From assembly GCA_017428085.1 (NCBI GenBank), contig JAFRRP010000045.1, positions 1-40,095 on the forward strand: 40,095 nt of DNA. Reading direction: 5' to 3'. Shown in pieces: positions 1-7,425 of the stretch (position 1 is its first letter; every line of letters begins with the position of its first letter). Position numbers and translations under genes: made by a program. The notes below the pieces were generated by a model, which had not been told where the DNA came from, ran no database searches, and saw nothing but the letters and a program-made list of their open reading frames with translations. The DNA comes from Clostridia bacterium. Its GTDB lineage: Bacteria; Bacillota; Clostridia; Oscillospirales; Acutalibacteraceae.

Positions 1-40
1 GCGGCGTTTCGTTTCGCCCGGCCGCCGCTTCTTCTCTTTT
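1..40 (+). terminator. possible terminator at the left edge
   Basis: GCGGCG (1-6) can pair with CGCCGC (23-28), followed by a T-rich stretch. It could end a rightward gene lying outside the window. The stem may continue past the edge, so this is weak. Confidence 0.25.
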
Positions 41-85
41 GTGGGGATATGATCTTTTCTTTTTCTTTTCTTTTCTTATCTTCTC

Positions 86-121
86 TACGTCACATTGTGC
101 GCCAAACGCGTCACATTGTGC
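86..121. repeat. 15-bp direct repeat (two copies)
   Basis: CGTCACATTGTGCGC occurs at 86-100 and again at 107-121, 21 bp apart, in the non-coding left end of the window. No function is evident. Confidence 0.6.
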
Positions 122-145
122 GCAAGACCGGTCCGCCCATCTCCG

Positions 146-170
146 CACTCCGAACTCCGAACTCCGAACT
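146..170. repeat. heptamer tandem array (AACTCCG)
   Basis: Units CACTCCG, AACTCCG, AACTCCG and AACT follow each other with an exact 7-bp period. It lies just past the terminator of the nuclease-fold gene. It is one of several intergenic arrays in this window that share the period but not the sequence. Confidence 0.7.
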
Positions 171-173
171 AAA

Positions 174-203
174 TAAAAATGCCGGGGCGCGAAGGTCCCG
201 GCG
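174..203 (-). terminator. terminator of the nuclease-fold gene
   Basis: Read leftward, GCCGGGA and CCCCGGC form an imperfect stem followed by ATTTTTATTT. It lies about 30 bp past the stop of the gene that ends at 233. Confidence 0.6.
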
Positions 204-232
204 ATCAATCTACGGTTTAATCAGAATAGCGG

Positions 233-1363
233 TCATCTGGAATAATTCGTGTACAGCGTCTCCATGTCGTCCTTGTACTTCAGCAGCGTGGTGACCTCGT
301 CAAAGTGGGAGAAGATATACTTCAGGTCCGCGAACACCACCTGCATCAGCTTCAAGGGGTTGAGGGCTTCCTTCTTCGCGGGGGCAAGGCCGTCGGAGGA
401 CAGCAGCGTTGCGGCCGTATAGTCGAACCCGGCCACCGCCGTGGCGTGATCCGAAAAGGCGTTGGCGTCGTCGTACATATAACGGACGTACTTGTGGGAG
501 GTGGGAGTCAGCGTCAGGGTATCGCTGCTGCGGTAGAGGATGCACTCCACGCTGTCCCAATGGCCCCAGTAATAAATGCCGTTGTAGGCGGAATAGTCGG
601 TGAAGCTGCCGCCGTTGACCACCTCGGTCCACACGTCCTTCATACCAAGCTGCTCAATGAAGATGTTATAGAGGTCGGGCCCCTCGTCCGCGAAGTGGAA
701 GGCGGAGTTGAAGTCGCCGGTGACGATCACCGCGTGGTCGCTGCTGTTGGCGTTGATGAAGTTCATCGTCTGCGTGAAGTTGTCGTGGCGGGCCTCCTTG
801 GATTCCTGCCCGTCAAAGGCGTCGCCGTGCAGGTTGTACACGTCCACGTACACGCCGGGCTGCAGCTCCACGACCGCCATCATCACGCCCTTCTGGGAAA
901 CGATATCGCCTTCCCACAGCATGCCGCCCTTTTTGTTCCAGCCCTGCCGCGCCACGTTGTAGACGGGGGTCTTGGAGAAGATCTCCAGTCCGTCGCCGGT
1001 GACCACGTTCTGGCTGCCATCGGTGCGGTAGGGCATGTTCAGCCCCGCGGAAAAGTCGGCGTCGTAGCTGAAGTCCTCCTGCACCGCCACGATATCGTAG
1101 CCGTCGGCGGCCACCTTTTCGCCCAGCAGCTTCTGCCGGGCGGCCTTATCGGAGGAGCCGCTCAACGCAAGCAGCCCCGCGATATTGAAGTTGGCGAAGG
1201 TAAACGAACCCTGCGCCGCCCCGACGGGCTCAATCTCCGGCTCCGTGTAAGGGGCGGGATCGGTGGAAGTGGCAACGTCCTCCGCAAAGGAGGGCACGAG
1301 GCCGCAGCCCAGCAGCAGCGCGGCGCACAGCAATAAAGCGAAAATCTTTTTCAACGATTTCAT
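233..1363 (-). CDS. secreted endonuclease/exonuclease/phosphatase-fold protein
   Basis: The 376-aa protein belongs to the Mg-dependent EEP superfamily (DNase I, sphingomyelinase and inositol phosphatase-like enzymes). The N-terminus is an export signal: KK, a hydrophobic stretch, then LLLGC at 16-20. That may be a lipobox; an alternative cleavage lies after SFA near residue 27. EEP landmarks appear in order: FANFN (56-60), QED (95-97), NLHGD (177-181), GDFN (216-219), HWD (268-270) and SDH (304-306), so the metal and catalytic positions look intact. About 60 C-terminal residues after the fold are unassigned. The substrate cannot be read from sequence; nucleic acid, phospholipid or phosphosugar are all possible. 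The ATG at 1363 has AAGGGTGA upstream and a promoter at 1393-1421. The gene is monocistronic and divergent from the GH106-like gene. Confidence 0.82.
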   Translation of the reverse strand: MKSLKKIFALLLCAALLLGCGLVPSFAEDVATSTDPAPYTEPEIEPVGAAQGSFTFANFNIAGLLALSGSSDKAARQKLLGEKVAADGYDIVAVQEDFSYDADFSAGLNMPYRTDGSQNVVTGDGLEIFSKTPVYNVARQGWNKKGGMLWEGDIVSQKGVMMAVVELQPGVYVDVYNLHGDAFDGQESKEARHDNFTQTMNFINANSSDHAVIVTGDFNSAFHFADEGPDLYNIFIEQLGMKDVWTEVVNGGSFTDYSAYNGIYYWGHWDSVECILYRSSDTLTLTPTSHKYVRYMYDDANAFSDHATAVAGFDYTAATLLSSDGLAPAKKEALNPLKLMQVVFADLKYIFSHFDEVTTLLKYKDDMETLYTNYSR

Positions 1364-1392
1364 GGTATCACCCTTTTTCTTATGATAGTTTC

Positions 1393-1421
1393 ATTATGCC
1401 ACGGATCGGGAAAAAAATCAA
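1393..1421 (-). promoter_or_regulatory. sigma-A promoter of the nuclease-fold gene
   Basis: Leftward TTGATT (1421-1416), 17-bp spacer, CATAAT (1398-1393), about 30 bp before the start codon. Confidence 0.55.
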
Positions 1422-1429
1422 GTTTTTGA

Positions 1430-1457
1430 TTGTATTTTCGGATAAATATGTTACAAT
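1430..1457 (+). promoter_or_regulatory. possible promoter of the GH106-like gene
   Basis: TTGTAT (1430-1435), 16-bp spacer, TACAAT (1452-1457). The -10 is good and the -35 weak. It sits back to back with the leftward promoter at 1393-1421. Confidence 0.4.
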
Positions 1458-1487
1458 GACAGTGAAATCAAAAAAAGGGGGAGCGTT

Positions 1488-4400
1488 ATGCTTTATAAGA
1501 AGAATACCGCGCCGGAGCTTTCCGACGAGCTGTTCAAAAATCCGACCTGCGAATACCGGGGCACGCCGTTCTGGGCGTGGAACAACCTGCTGACGAAGGA
1601 AGAGCTGGAACGCCAGATCGACGTCTTCAAGGAGATGGGGTTGGGCGGCTTCCATATGCACGTGCGCACGGGCCTGAAAAACCAATATCTCAGCGACGAA
1701 TACATGGCGCTGGTGAAGGACTGCGTGAACAAGGCCAAGGCCAACGAAATGCTGGCCCATCTGTACGACGAGGACCGCTGGCCCTCCGGCGCGGCGGGGG
1801 GACTTGTGACGAAGGACGAGCGTTACCGCGCCCGCTGCCTGCTGTTCACGCCCTTCAAGGACGCGGAAAACTACCACTCAAACGATTCCCGTTCCGAAGG
1901 CGGCAGAAGCGGCCGGGGCCGGGTGATGGCCTGCTACGACGTGGCGCTTGACGACAAGGGCTTTCTCACCTCCTACCGGCGCATCGCCGAGGACGAGGAG
2001 GCGAAGGGCACGAAATGGTACGCGCTGCTGGAGGTACACACGCCCTCGAGCTGGTACAACGGCCAGACCTACGCCGACACGTTGAGCAAGGAGGCCATCG
2101 AGAAGTTCATCGAGGTGACCCACGAGCGCTACGCGCAGACCGTGGGCGACGAATTTGACGAAACCGTGCCCTCCATCTTCACCGACGAGCCCCAGTTCAC
2201 CCGCAAAAAGGTGCTGAACAACTCCTTCGACGAAATGGATATCCTGATGCCCTGGACCGACAAGGTGCCGGAGCTGTACAAAGAATATACCGGCGAGGAT
2301 ATCTTCGCCACGCTGCCGGAGCTGTTCTGGGACCTGCCGGGCTCCGCGCCATCGCGCCCCCGCTACCGCTACCACGACTTCATCGCGGAGCTGTTCGCCC
2401 GTTCCTTCGCGGACACCATCGGCGCATGGTGCCGGGAGCATAAGATCGCCCTGACCGGCCACATGATGGAAGAGCCTACCCTGCACAGCCAGTGCGCGGC
2501 GCTGGGCGAAGCCATGCGCAGCTACCGGGGCTTCGATATCCCCGGCATCGACCTGCTGTGCAACAACCACGAGTTCACCACCGCCAAGCAGGCGCAGTCG
2601 GCGGTCCATCAGTTCGGCTATGAGGGCATGCTCTCGGAGCTGTACGGCGTGACCGGCTGGGACTGCGACTTCCGCACCTATAAGCACCAGGGCGACTGGC
2701 AGGCGGCGCTGGGCGTCACCGTGCGGGTGCCGCACCTGTCCTGGTACGCCATGGGGGGCGAGGCCAAGCGCGACTACCCCGCCTCCATCCACTACCAGTC
2801 CCCGTGGTACAAAAAGTACCGGCTGGTGGAGGACCACTTCGCCCGCGTGAACGCCGCCATGACCCGCGGCAAGCCCGTGGTGAAGGTAGGCGTGATCCAC
2901 CCCATCGAGAGCTTCTGGCTCCACTGGGGCCCCAACGACAAATCCGCCCTGCTGCGCGAGAGCCTGGACGAGCGCTTCCACGACCTGACGGAATGGCTGC
3001 TGCGGGGCAGCGTGGACTTCAACTTCATCTCCGAGGCGCTGCTGCCGTCCCTGTGCGAGAACGGCTCCGCGCCCTTACAGGTCGGCAAAATGGCCTACGA
3101 CGCGATCGTGGTGCCCGGCTGCGAGACGCTGCGGGCGACCACGCTGGAACGGCTGGAGGCCTTCCGCAGGGCCGGCGGCCGGCTGATCTTCATGGGCGAC
3201 GCGCCGTATCTCTGCGACGCGGCCCCCTCCGACCGGGGCAGAAAGCTCTATGACGAGAGCGAGCGTATCGACTTCTCCCGCGCTTCCCTGCTGACCGCGC
3301 TGGAGGACTGCCGCACCGTCACCCTGCGCTTTGCCAACGGACGGCTGACCGACGACCTGATCTATCAGATACGGCAGGACGGCGACGACAGATGGCTGTT
3401 CATCGCCCACGCTTACGAGCCCCGCAACAAGGACGTGGACGGCGCGGAGGATATCCGGATCTCGCTGGACGGCGACTGGGCCGCCACCCTGTACGACACC
3501 GGGACCGGCGAAATCGCGCCGCTGGCGGCGGAATACGCCAACGGCAAAACCGTCGTTTCCTACCGGCTGGAACGGTACGATTCCCTGCTGCTGAAGCTCA
3601 CCCCCGGCAGGGCGGAGGCGGCGGCGCGGAAAACCGAAGCGCTGCCCGAGGGGACCTACGCGCCGAGCGCGGTAGACTATTCCCTCACCGAGCCCAACGT
3701 GCTGGTGCTGGACATGGCGGAATACAAGCTCTCCGGCGACGCGGCCTTTGCCCCCAAAGAGGAGATGCTGCGGCTGGACAACGTCTGCCGCGAAAAGCTC
3801 GGCATCCCGAAGCGCGGCGGGGCCATCGTGCAGCCGTGGGTCAAGGGCGCGGTGCCCGATATCGACGAACTGACGCTGCGCTTCACCTTCGACAGCGAGA
3901 TCGAATATACCGGCGCGTTCCTCGCGCTGGAGATGGCGGACAAGGCGAAGATCGCCTTCAACGGCGCGGCGGTCGACAACGTCTCCGCCGGGAAATACGT
4001 GGATATCTCCATCGACAAAGTGGCGCTGCCGCCCATCGTGAAGGGCCAAAACACGCTGACCGTGACCTACCCCTTCGGCGAGAGCAGCGACATCGAAAAC
4101 ATGTTTATTTTAGGCGATTTCGGCGTGAAGCTGACCGGCAACGAGGCGACGCTCACCGCTCTGCCGGAAAAACTCGGCTTCGGCGACCTGACGGGACAGG
4201 GCTTCCCCTTCTACGGCGGCGCGGTGACCTACCGATTCAAGGCGGAGGCGAAGGACGGCAGGCTGACGGTTCGCGCCAACTGGTACCGCGGCGCGGTGAT
4301 TTCCGTGTCCGTGGACGGCGTCGAACGCGGCGACATCGTCTACCCGCCGTACACGCTGACCGTGGAAGGCCTTGAAGACGGCAAACACGATATCGCGCTG

Positions 4401-4565
4401 ACGCTGTACATCCACCGCTACAACACCTTCGGGCCGATCCATCTGTTGGACGAAAAGGCCAGCTGGCACGGCCCCGGCGCGTGGCGCAGCACGGGCGCGG
4501 GCTGGACCTACGAATACGTGCTGCGGCGCACCGGCATCCTCAGCGCCCCGGCGATCATCGGATAA
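1488..4565 (+). CDS. GH106-like glycoside hydrolase (alpha-L-rhamnosidase-like)
   Basis: This 1025-aa cytoplasmic protein has no signal peptide. The N-terminal motif around NPTCEYRGTPFWAWNN, then GGFHMHVRTGL and LYDEDRWPSGAAGG, is typical of the large GH106-type family. Those proteins have a catalytic barrel, a middle Rossmann-like domain and C-terminal beta-sandwich modules. IFTDEPQF (near residue 225) and the SELYGVTGWDCDF to LSWYAMGG stretch carry conserved acidic and aromatic residues of the catalytic half. The segment from about 780 onward looks like galactose-binding or jelly-roll domains. The likely role is hydrolysis of rhamnosyl or related linkages in imported oligosaccharides; the exact sugar is inferred from family only. 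GGGGGA precedes the ATG by a normal distance. A terminator follows at 4593-4631, so it is probably transcribed alone. Confidence 0.7.
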   Translation: MLYKKNTAPELSDELFKNPTCEYRGTPFWAWNNLLTKEELERQIDVFKEMGLGGFHMHVRTGLKNQYLSDEYMALVKDCVNKAKANEMLAHLYDEDRWPSGAAGGLVTKDERYRARCLLFTPFKDAENYHSNDSRSEGGRSGRGRVMACYDVALDDKGFLTSYRRIAEDEEAKGTKWYALLEVHTPSSWYNGQTYADTLSKEAIEKFIEVTHERYAQTVGDEFDETVPSIFTDEPQFTRKKVLNNSFDEMDILMPWTDKVPELYKEYTGEDIFATLPELFWDLPGSAPSRPRYRYHDFIAELFARSFADTIGAWCREHKIALTGHMMEEPTLHSQCAALGEAMRSYRGFDIPGIDLLCNNHEFTTAKQAQSAVHQFGYEGMLSELYGVTGWDCDFRTYKHQGDWQAALGVTVRVPHLSWYAMGGEAKRDYPASIHYQSPWYKKYRLVEDHFARVNAAMTRGKPVVKVGVIHPIESFWLHWGPNDKSALLRESLDERFHDLTEWLLRGSVDFNFISEALLPSLCENGSAPLQVGKMAYDAIVVPGCETLRATTLERLEAFRRAGGRLIFMGDAPYLCDAAPSDRGRKLYDESERIDFSRASLLTALEDCRTVTLRFANGRLTDDLIYQIRQDGDDRWLFIAHAYEPRNKDVDGAEDIRISLDGDWAATLYDTGTGEIAPLAAEYANGKTVVSYRLERYDSLLLKLTPGRAEAAARKTEALPEGTYAPSAVDYSLTEPNVLVLDMAEYKLSGDAAFAPKEEMLRLDNVCREKLGIPKRGGAIVQPWVKGAVPDIDELTLRFTFDSEIEYTGAFLALEMADKAKIAFNGAAVDNVSAGKYVDISIDKVALPPIVKGQNTLTVTYPFGESSDIENMFILGDFGVKLTGNEATLTALPEKLGFGDLTGQGFPFYGGAVTYRFKAEAKDGRLTVRANWYRGAVISVSVDGVERGDIVYPPYTLTVEGLEDGKHDIALTLYIHRYNTFGPIHLLDEKASWHGPGAWRSTGAGWTYEYVLRRTGILSAPAIIG

Positions 4566-4592
4566 GCGAAATATAAATCCATATCACGCAGA

Positions 4593-4631
4593 CAGGCGGC
4601 CCGTCGACCAAACGGACCGCCTGATTTTTTT
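4593..4631 (+). terminator. rho-independent terminator after the GH106-like gene
   Basis: CAGGCGG pairs with CCGCCTG, extended by CCGT and ACGG, and is followed by a run of seven T. Confidence 0.75.
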
Positions 4632-4633
4632 GA

Positions 4634-4942
4634 TTACACGAAAATGATGCGAAGCCATCGGCAGCATGATATGTGATCGGCCGCTGACAAATCGCATGAC
4701 GCCGGCCATTTGCCCGGCGTGAACGGGATGCCCTGCGCGGCGGCGTAGGATCGGGCGAAGGAACCGCTTTCGCCGTGGATGGTCAGCCGGTCGCATTTGC
4801 CGAAGGCGTCGTCGGCGATGACCGCGACGGAGGCGGGAATACAGACGTACGTCAGGCCTTTGCACAGGGCAAAGCACTGCTTGTTGAGCGCGGCGTCCGA
4901 TATTGTGAAGAAAGAGGAACCGAAAAAAGCGCCGCCCGCCAC
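4634..4942 (-). pseudogene. remnant of a BspA-type LRR protein C-terminus
   Basis: The leftward frame encodes about 102 residues. It carries LTYVCIPASVAVIADDAFGK, then KCDRLTIHGESGSFARSYAA and AQGIPF. That is the last repeat and end-cap seen in BspA-type leucine-rich-repeat surface proteins. There is no signal peptide. The frame opens only at a GTG with no clear ribosome site, and an in-frame stop lies a few codons upstream. The downstream end, after AQGIPF, is unlike the family. I read it as a decayed fragment of a larger gene. Intact relatives are at 11888-13093 and 35166-36380. It fills most of the 457-bp gap before the sigma-F operon. Confidence 0.5.
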
Positions 4943-5022
4943 GATCAGACAACTTTTTCACGGACGATCCGTTATCATAACAGCGGACCGTCTGTTGATT
5001 ATCTCAAAAAAGAAGGAATATC

Positions 5023-5328
5023 ATGACCATCACACAGGACAACGGCGTTTTGACCGCCCATCTCACCGGAGAGATCGACCACCACTCCGCCGCGTTCATG
5101 CGCAGCGCCGTGGACGCCGCCTTCGTGCGGACAAGCCCCAAAGAGCTGGTCCTCGATTTTTCCGGCGTCACCTTTATGGACTCCTCCGGCGTGGGGCTGG
5201 CGCTGGGACGCTACAAAAAAACGCGGGAACAAAACTGCACGCTGGTGCTGGCAGGGCTTTCCGAACGGGACAAGCGTATGATGAAGCTTTCCGGCATGCA
5301 GAAAATGGAAATGGTTGAATTCAGGTGA
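5023..5328 (+). CDS. spoIIAA: anti-sigma F factor antagonist SpoIIAA
   Basis: The 101-aa STAS-domain protein is the first gene of the forespore sigma-F switch. Dephosphorylated SpoIIAA binds SpoIIAB and releases sigma F. The motif LDFSGVTFMDSSGVGLA contains the phosphorylation site: Ser54 in D53-S54-S55-G56, matching Ser58 of Bacillus subtilis. Length is normal for the family (about 110 aa). AAGAAGGA precedes the ATG at a good distance. Its stop overlaps the GTG start of spoIIAB (GTGA), so the two are translationally coupled. I did not find a convincing sigma-H promoter in the about 80 bp upstream. Confidence 0.93.
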   Translation: MTITQDNGVLTAHLTGEIDHHSAAFMRSAVDAAFVRTSPKELVLDFSGVTFMDSSGVGLALGRYKKTREQNCTLVLAGLSERDKRMMKLSGMQKMEMVEFR

Positions 5329-5774
5329 AAAACATGAAAAAAAGCGTCAATGATTTTAAAATGAACGTACTGTCACGCTCGGTGAACGAAAGCTTCTGCC
5401 GCGCCGTCGTGGGGGCCTTCGCCGCCCTGTGCGACCCCACCGTGGAAGAGCTGAGCGATCTGAAGACCGCCGTCAGCGAAGCGGTGACCAACTGCATCGT
5501 ACACGGCTACCGGGACAGGCCCGGCCGCATCTACATAGACGCCGCGCTGCTGGAGGGCAACGTGCTGCGGGTGAAGATCCGCGACAAGGGCTGCGGCATC
5601 GAAGACGTGAGCCGCGCGATGGAGCCGCTTTTTTCCACCGCCGGGAACGAGCGCAGCGGGCTGGGCTTTACCGTGATGGAGAGCTTTTGCGATTCTGTCA
5701 GGGTGCGCTCCGCCCCGGGCAAGGGCACCGTCGTCACGCTCACGAAAACCATTACGGGAAAGTGTGACGAATGA
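5325..5774 (+). CDS. spoIIAB: anti-sigma F factor / serine kinase SpoIIAB
   Basis: This 149-aa GHKL-fold protein kinase binds and inhibits sigma F and phosphorylates SpoIIAA. The ATP site is complete: N-box EAVTNCIVHGY (Glu52 and Asn56), G1 box DKGCGIED (87-94) and G2 box GLGFTVMESF (112-121). The start is GTG at 5325, overlapping the spoIIAA stop. An ATG at 5334 is an alternative that would shorten the protein by three residues. The 3' end overlaps the sigF start by 4 bp (ATGA). Size and gene order match other spore formers. Confidence 0.93.
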   Translation: MKNMKKSVNDFKMNVLSRSVNESFCRAVVGAFAALCDPTVEELSDLKTAVSEAVTNCIVHGYRDRPGRIYIDAALLEGNVLRVKIRDKGCGIEDVSRAMEPLFSTAGNERSGLGFTVMESFCDSVRVRSAPGKGTVVTLTKTITGKCDE

Positions 5775-6427
5775 CAAACGCGGCCGCCACCGAACAGTTG
5801 ATCACAGACAATTTAGGGCTGGTACACGCCTGCGCCAACCGCTTCCGTAACCGCGGCGTAGAATACGAGGACCTGTTCCAGGCCGGGTGCGTGGGACTGG
5901 TGAAGGCGGCGGGCGGCTTTGACGCGGCTCTCGGCTACCGGTTTTCCACCTACGCCGTACCCGCCATATTGGGCGAGATCCGGCGCATCTTCCGGGACGG
6001 CGGCACGGTAAAGATCGGCCGTGCGGCAAAAGAAAAAGCCCGCCGTCTGCTGGAGCTGCGGGAAACGTTGGCGAGCGAAACGGGAAAGGAGCCCACGGTA
6101 TCGCAGATCGCGGCGCTGGCCGGCATGGACGCGGCGGAAGCGGCGGTATTATTAAGCGCTTCCCTGCCGGTCATTTCGCTGACGGACGACAGCGACGAGG
6201 GGCAGACGGATATCCCCGTGCCCGCTCCGGACGAGAAGCTGACCGAACGCATCGACCTGAAAAACGCGATGACCGCCCTATCCGAACAGGAACGGCGGCT
6301 CATCGAACTGCGGTATTATAAGGGACTGACGCAAACCGTCGTAGCCGGCGAGCTCGGCATGTCGCAGGTGCAGGTTTCCCGTAAGGAAAAGGCGATTCTG
6401 CTGAAATTGAGGCAAATGATGAGCTGA
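5771..6427 (+). CDS. sigF: RNA polymerase forespore sigma factor SigF
   Basis: This 218-aa sigma-70 family protein is the first forespore-specific sigma factor. Region 2 includes DLFQAGCVGLVKAAGGFD and the promoter-melting stretch FSTYAVPAILGEIRRIFRDG. Region 3 has the HTH around EPTVSQIAALAGMD. Region 4 carries LSEQERRLIELRYYKGLTQ and the recognition helix near MSQVQVSRKEKAIL. It is the last gene of the coupled spoIIAA-spoIIAB-sigF operon, and its ATG overlaps the spoIIAB stop. A strong terminator follows at 6506-6539. Slightly short compared with B. subtilis SigF (255 aa), mainly at the N-terminus. SigG is the main alternative, but the SpoIIAA/AB context settles it. Confidence 0.93.
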   Translation: MTNAAATEQLITDNLGLVHACANRFRNRGVEYEDLFQAGCVGLVKAAGGFDAALGYRFSTYAVPAILGEIRRIFRDGGTVKIGRAAKEKARRLLELRETLASETGKEPTVSQIAALAGMDAAEAAVLLSASLPVISLTDDSDEGQTDIPVPAPDEKLTERIDLKNAMTALSEQERRLIELRYYKGLTQTVVAGELGMSQVQVSRKEKAILLKLRQMMS

Positions 6428-6458
6428 CGGGAGACACCGCATGCTGTCCGTTCCTTCA

Positions 6459-6504
6459 TATGCCGCAGGCATATTTCATAAATCCCGCAAGGGATTTATT
6501 TCAT
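6459..6504. repeat. punctuated hairpin array (TTTCAT spacer)
   Basis: Two small palindromes, TATGCCGCAGGCATA (6459-6473) and AAATCCCGCAAGGGATTT (6480-6497), are each followed by TTTCAT. They share loop type (GCA or GCAA) and spacer but not stem sequence. The architecture is the same as in the larger array at 11713-11813. Confidence 0.65.
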
Positions 6505-6505
6505 T

Positions 6506-6539
6506 GAAAAATCCGTCGACAGAAATCGACGGATTTTTC
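6506..6539 (+). terminator. terminator of the sigma-F operon
   Basis: GAAAAATCCGTCGA pairs with TCGACGGATTTTTC. It is AT-symmetric at its base and so could work in both directions. It resembles the hairpin at 7211-7250. The about 145 bp between here and 6685 hold no recognisable gene or signal and are AT-richer than their surroundings. Confidence 0.75.
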
Positions 6540-6685
6540 TGGCTCGTCCGATCCGTTTCGATGTTACGGGACCAAAAATCAACCGGCGGAGAAAGCTGAA
6601 CTCCTTATTCTTTCAACTGCTTGGAGCATTTTCACGCACTTAAAAACAGGGATTTTGTTTACGATTAAATGTCAAGAGCTTTGAG

Positions 6686-7063
6686 CTATTCATGTTGTTC
6701 GCCCTGTCGTGAAGAATTATCCTTTGCAGTCTGTAAGGAGGCGATCAGTATACGTTTTATTTCCAGACAGTCATTTAACAAAGAAGATGCCATTTTATCA
6801 TCCAAATAATCCGACTTTTCCAATATGTGAAGCCAATATTCCGTTTCAGCAGTTTCTTTCAGCGCGATATGCAGCTTCGCAATAAAATCTGCCTTACTGT
6901 TTCCATATTGCGCTTCGTGGATATTTGCTCCAATGGATGTGCCGCTTCTTAAGATTTGCTTGGAAAGCACGGATTCATGCTTTGTTTTTAGAAGGAAGTG
7001 ATGTAATTTAACAATCCGTGCCCCAAAATCAATAGATTTTTCAATGAGAATATTATCTTTCAT
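6686..7063 (-). CDS. four-helix-bundle protein (23S rRNA IVS / TIGR02436 type)
   Basis: The 125-aa all-helical protein belongs to the family often encoded inside 23S rRNA intervening sequences and also found as solitary genes. Family signature parts are visible: YNNVGDVMKDN at the start region, SKQILRSGTSIGANIHEA near residues 42-58, then KADFIAKLHIALKETAETEYW. Function is unknown for the family. The ATG at 7063 is chosen over that at 7090 because the promoter -10 (7084-7079) lies between them. The gene is much richer in A+T than its neighbours, which suggests transfer. It sits between two similar terminator hairpins (6506-6539 and 7211-7250) and a 37-bp imperfect inverted repeat. Confidence 0.82.
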   Translation of the reverse strand: MKDNILIEKSIDFGARIVKLHHFLLKTKHESVLSKQILRSGTSIGANIHEAQYGNSKADFIAKLHIALKETAETEYWLHILEKSDYLDDKMASSLLNDCLEIKRILIASLQTAKDNSSRQGEQHE

Positions 7064-7078
7064 AACATCACCGACATT

Positions 7079-7107
7079 ATTATAGCGCATAGCTCACATT
7101 CTTTCAA
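7079..7107 (-). promoter_or_regulatory. sigma-A promoter of the four-helix-bundle gene
   Basis: Leftward TTGAAA (7107-7102), 17-bp spacer, perfect TATAAT (7084-7079). Transcription would begin close to 7072, only about 10 nt before the ATG at 7063. Confidence 0.65.
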
Positions 7108-7110
7108 TCA

Positions 7111-7205
7111 TTATTCATTTTTCAGTTTTAAATATTCTTTTTTCATTTAGAAAATCCTGTCGCGTATAAATGAAGAATGAATACTTAAGACTTAAAAATG
7201 AATAA
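7111..7205. repeat. 37-bp imperfect inverted repeat built of heptamers
   Basis: Arm 7111-7147 matches the reverse complement of arm 7169-7205 at 32 of 37 positions by my alignment. The right arm reads as heptamers AATGAAG, AATGAAT, ACTTAAG, ACTTAAA, AATGAAT. The 21-bp centre contains AAAATCCTGTCG, which resembles the arm of the adjacent terminator. Confidence 0.65.
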
Positions 7206-7210
7206 TACAA

Positions 7211-7250
7211 AGCGAAAATCCTATCGACAAATATCGACAGGATTTTCGCT
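7211..7250 (-). terminator. terminator of tRNA-Val
   Basis: AGCGAAAATCC and GGATTTTCGCT are the outer parts of a long stem with an inner TATCGAC / ATCGACAG region. It directly follows the 3' CCA of the leftward tRNA, with T-rich sequence after it. It resembles the terminator at 6506-6539. Confidence 0.7.
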
Positions 7251-7251
7251 T

Positions 7252-7328
<77 letters not shown>

Positions 7329-7345
7329 GTTTGTATGTGTTTAAT

Positions 7346-7373
7346 ATTATAGCGCCAAATTTTATTTTTGCAA
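7346..7373 (-). promoter_or_regulatory. promoter of tRNA-Val
   Basis: TTGCAA (7373-7368), 16-bp spacer and perfect TATAAT (7351-7346) read leftward, about 18 bp before the tRNA 5' end. Confidence 0.65.
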
Positions 7374-7425
7374 GCCCTTTTTGAGAAAAAATTAAAATAA
7401 TTGCGAAAATAATGGCCGGGACGGC

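Noticed and set aside
4943..5022. A sigma-H promoter before spoIIAA
   Set aside because: I looked for the AGGA...GAAT pattern at proper spacing and found no convincing match.
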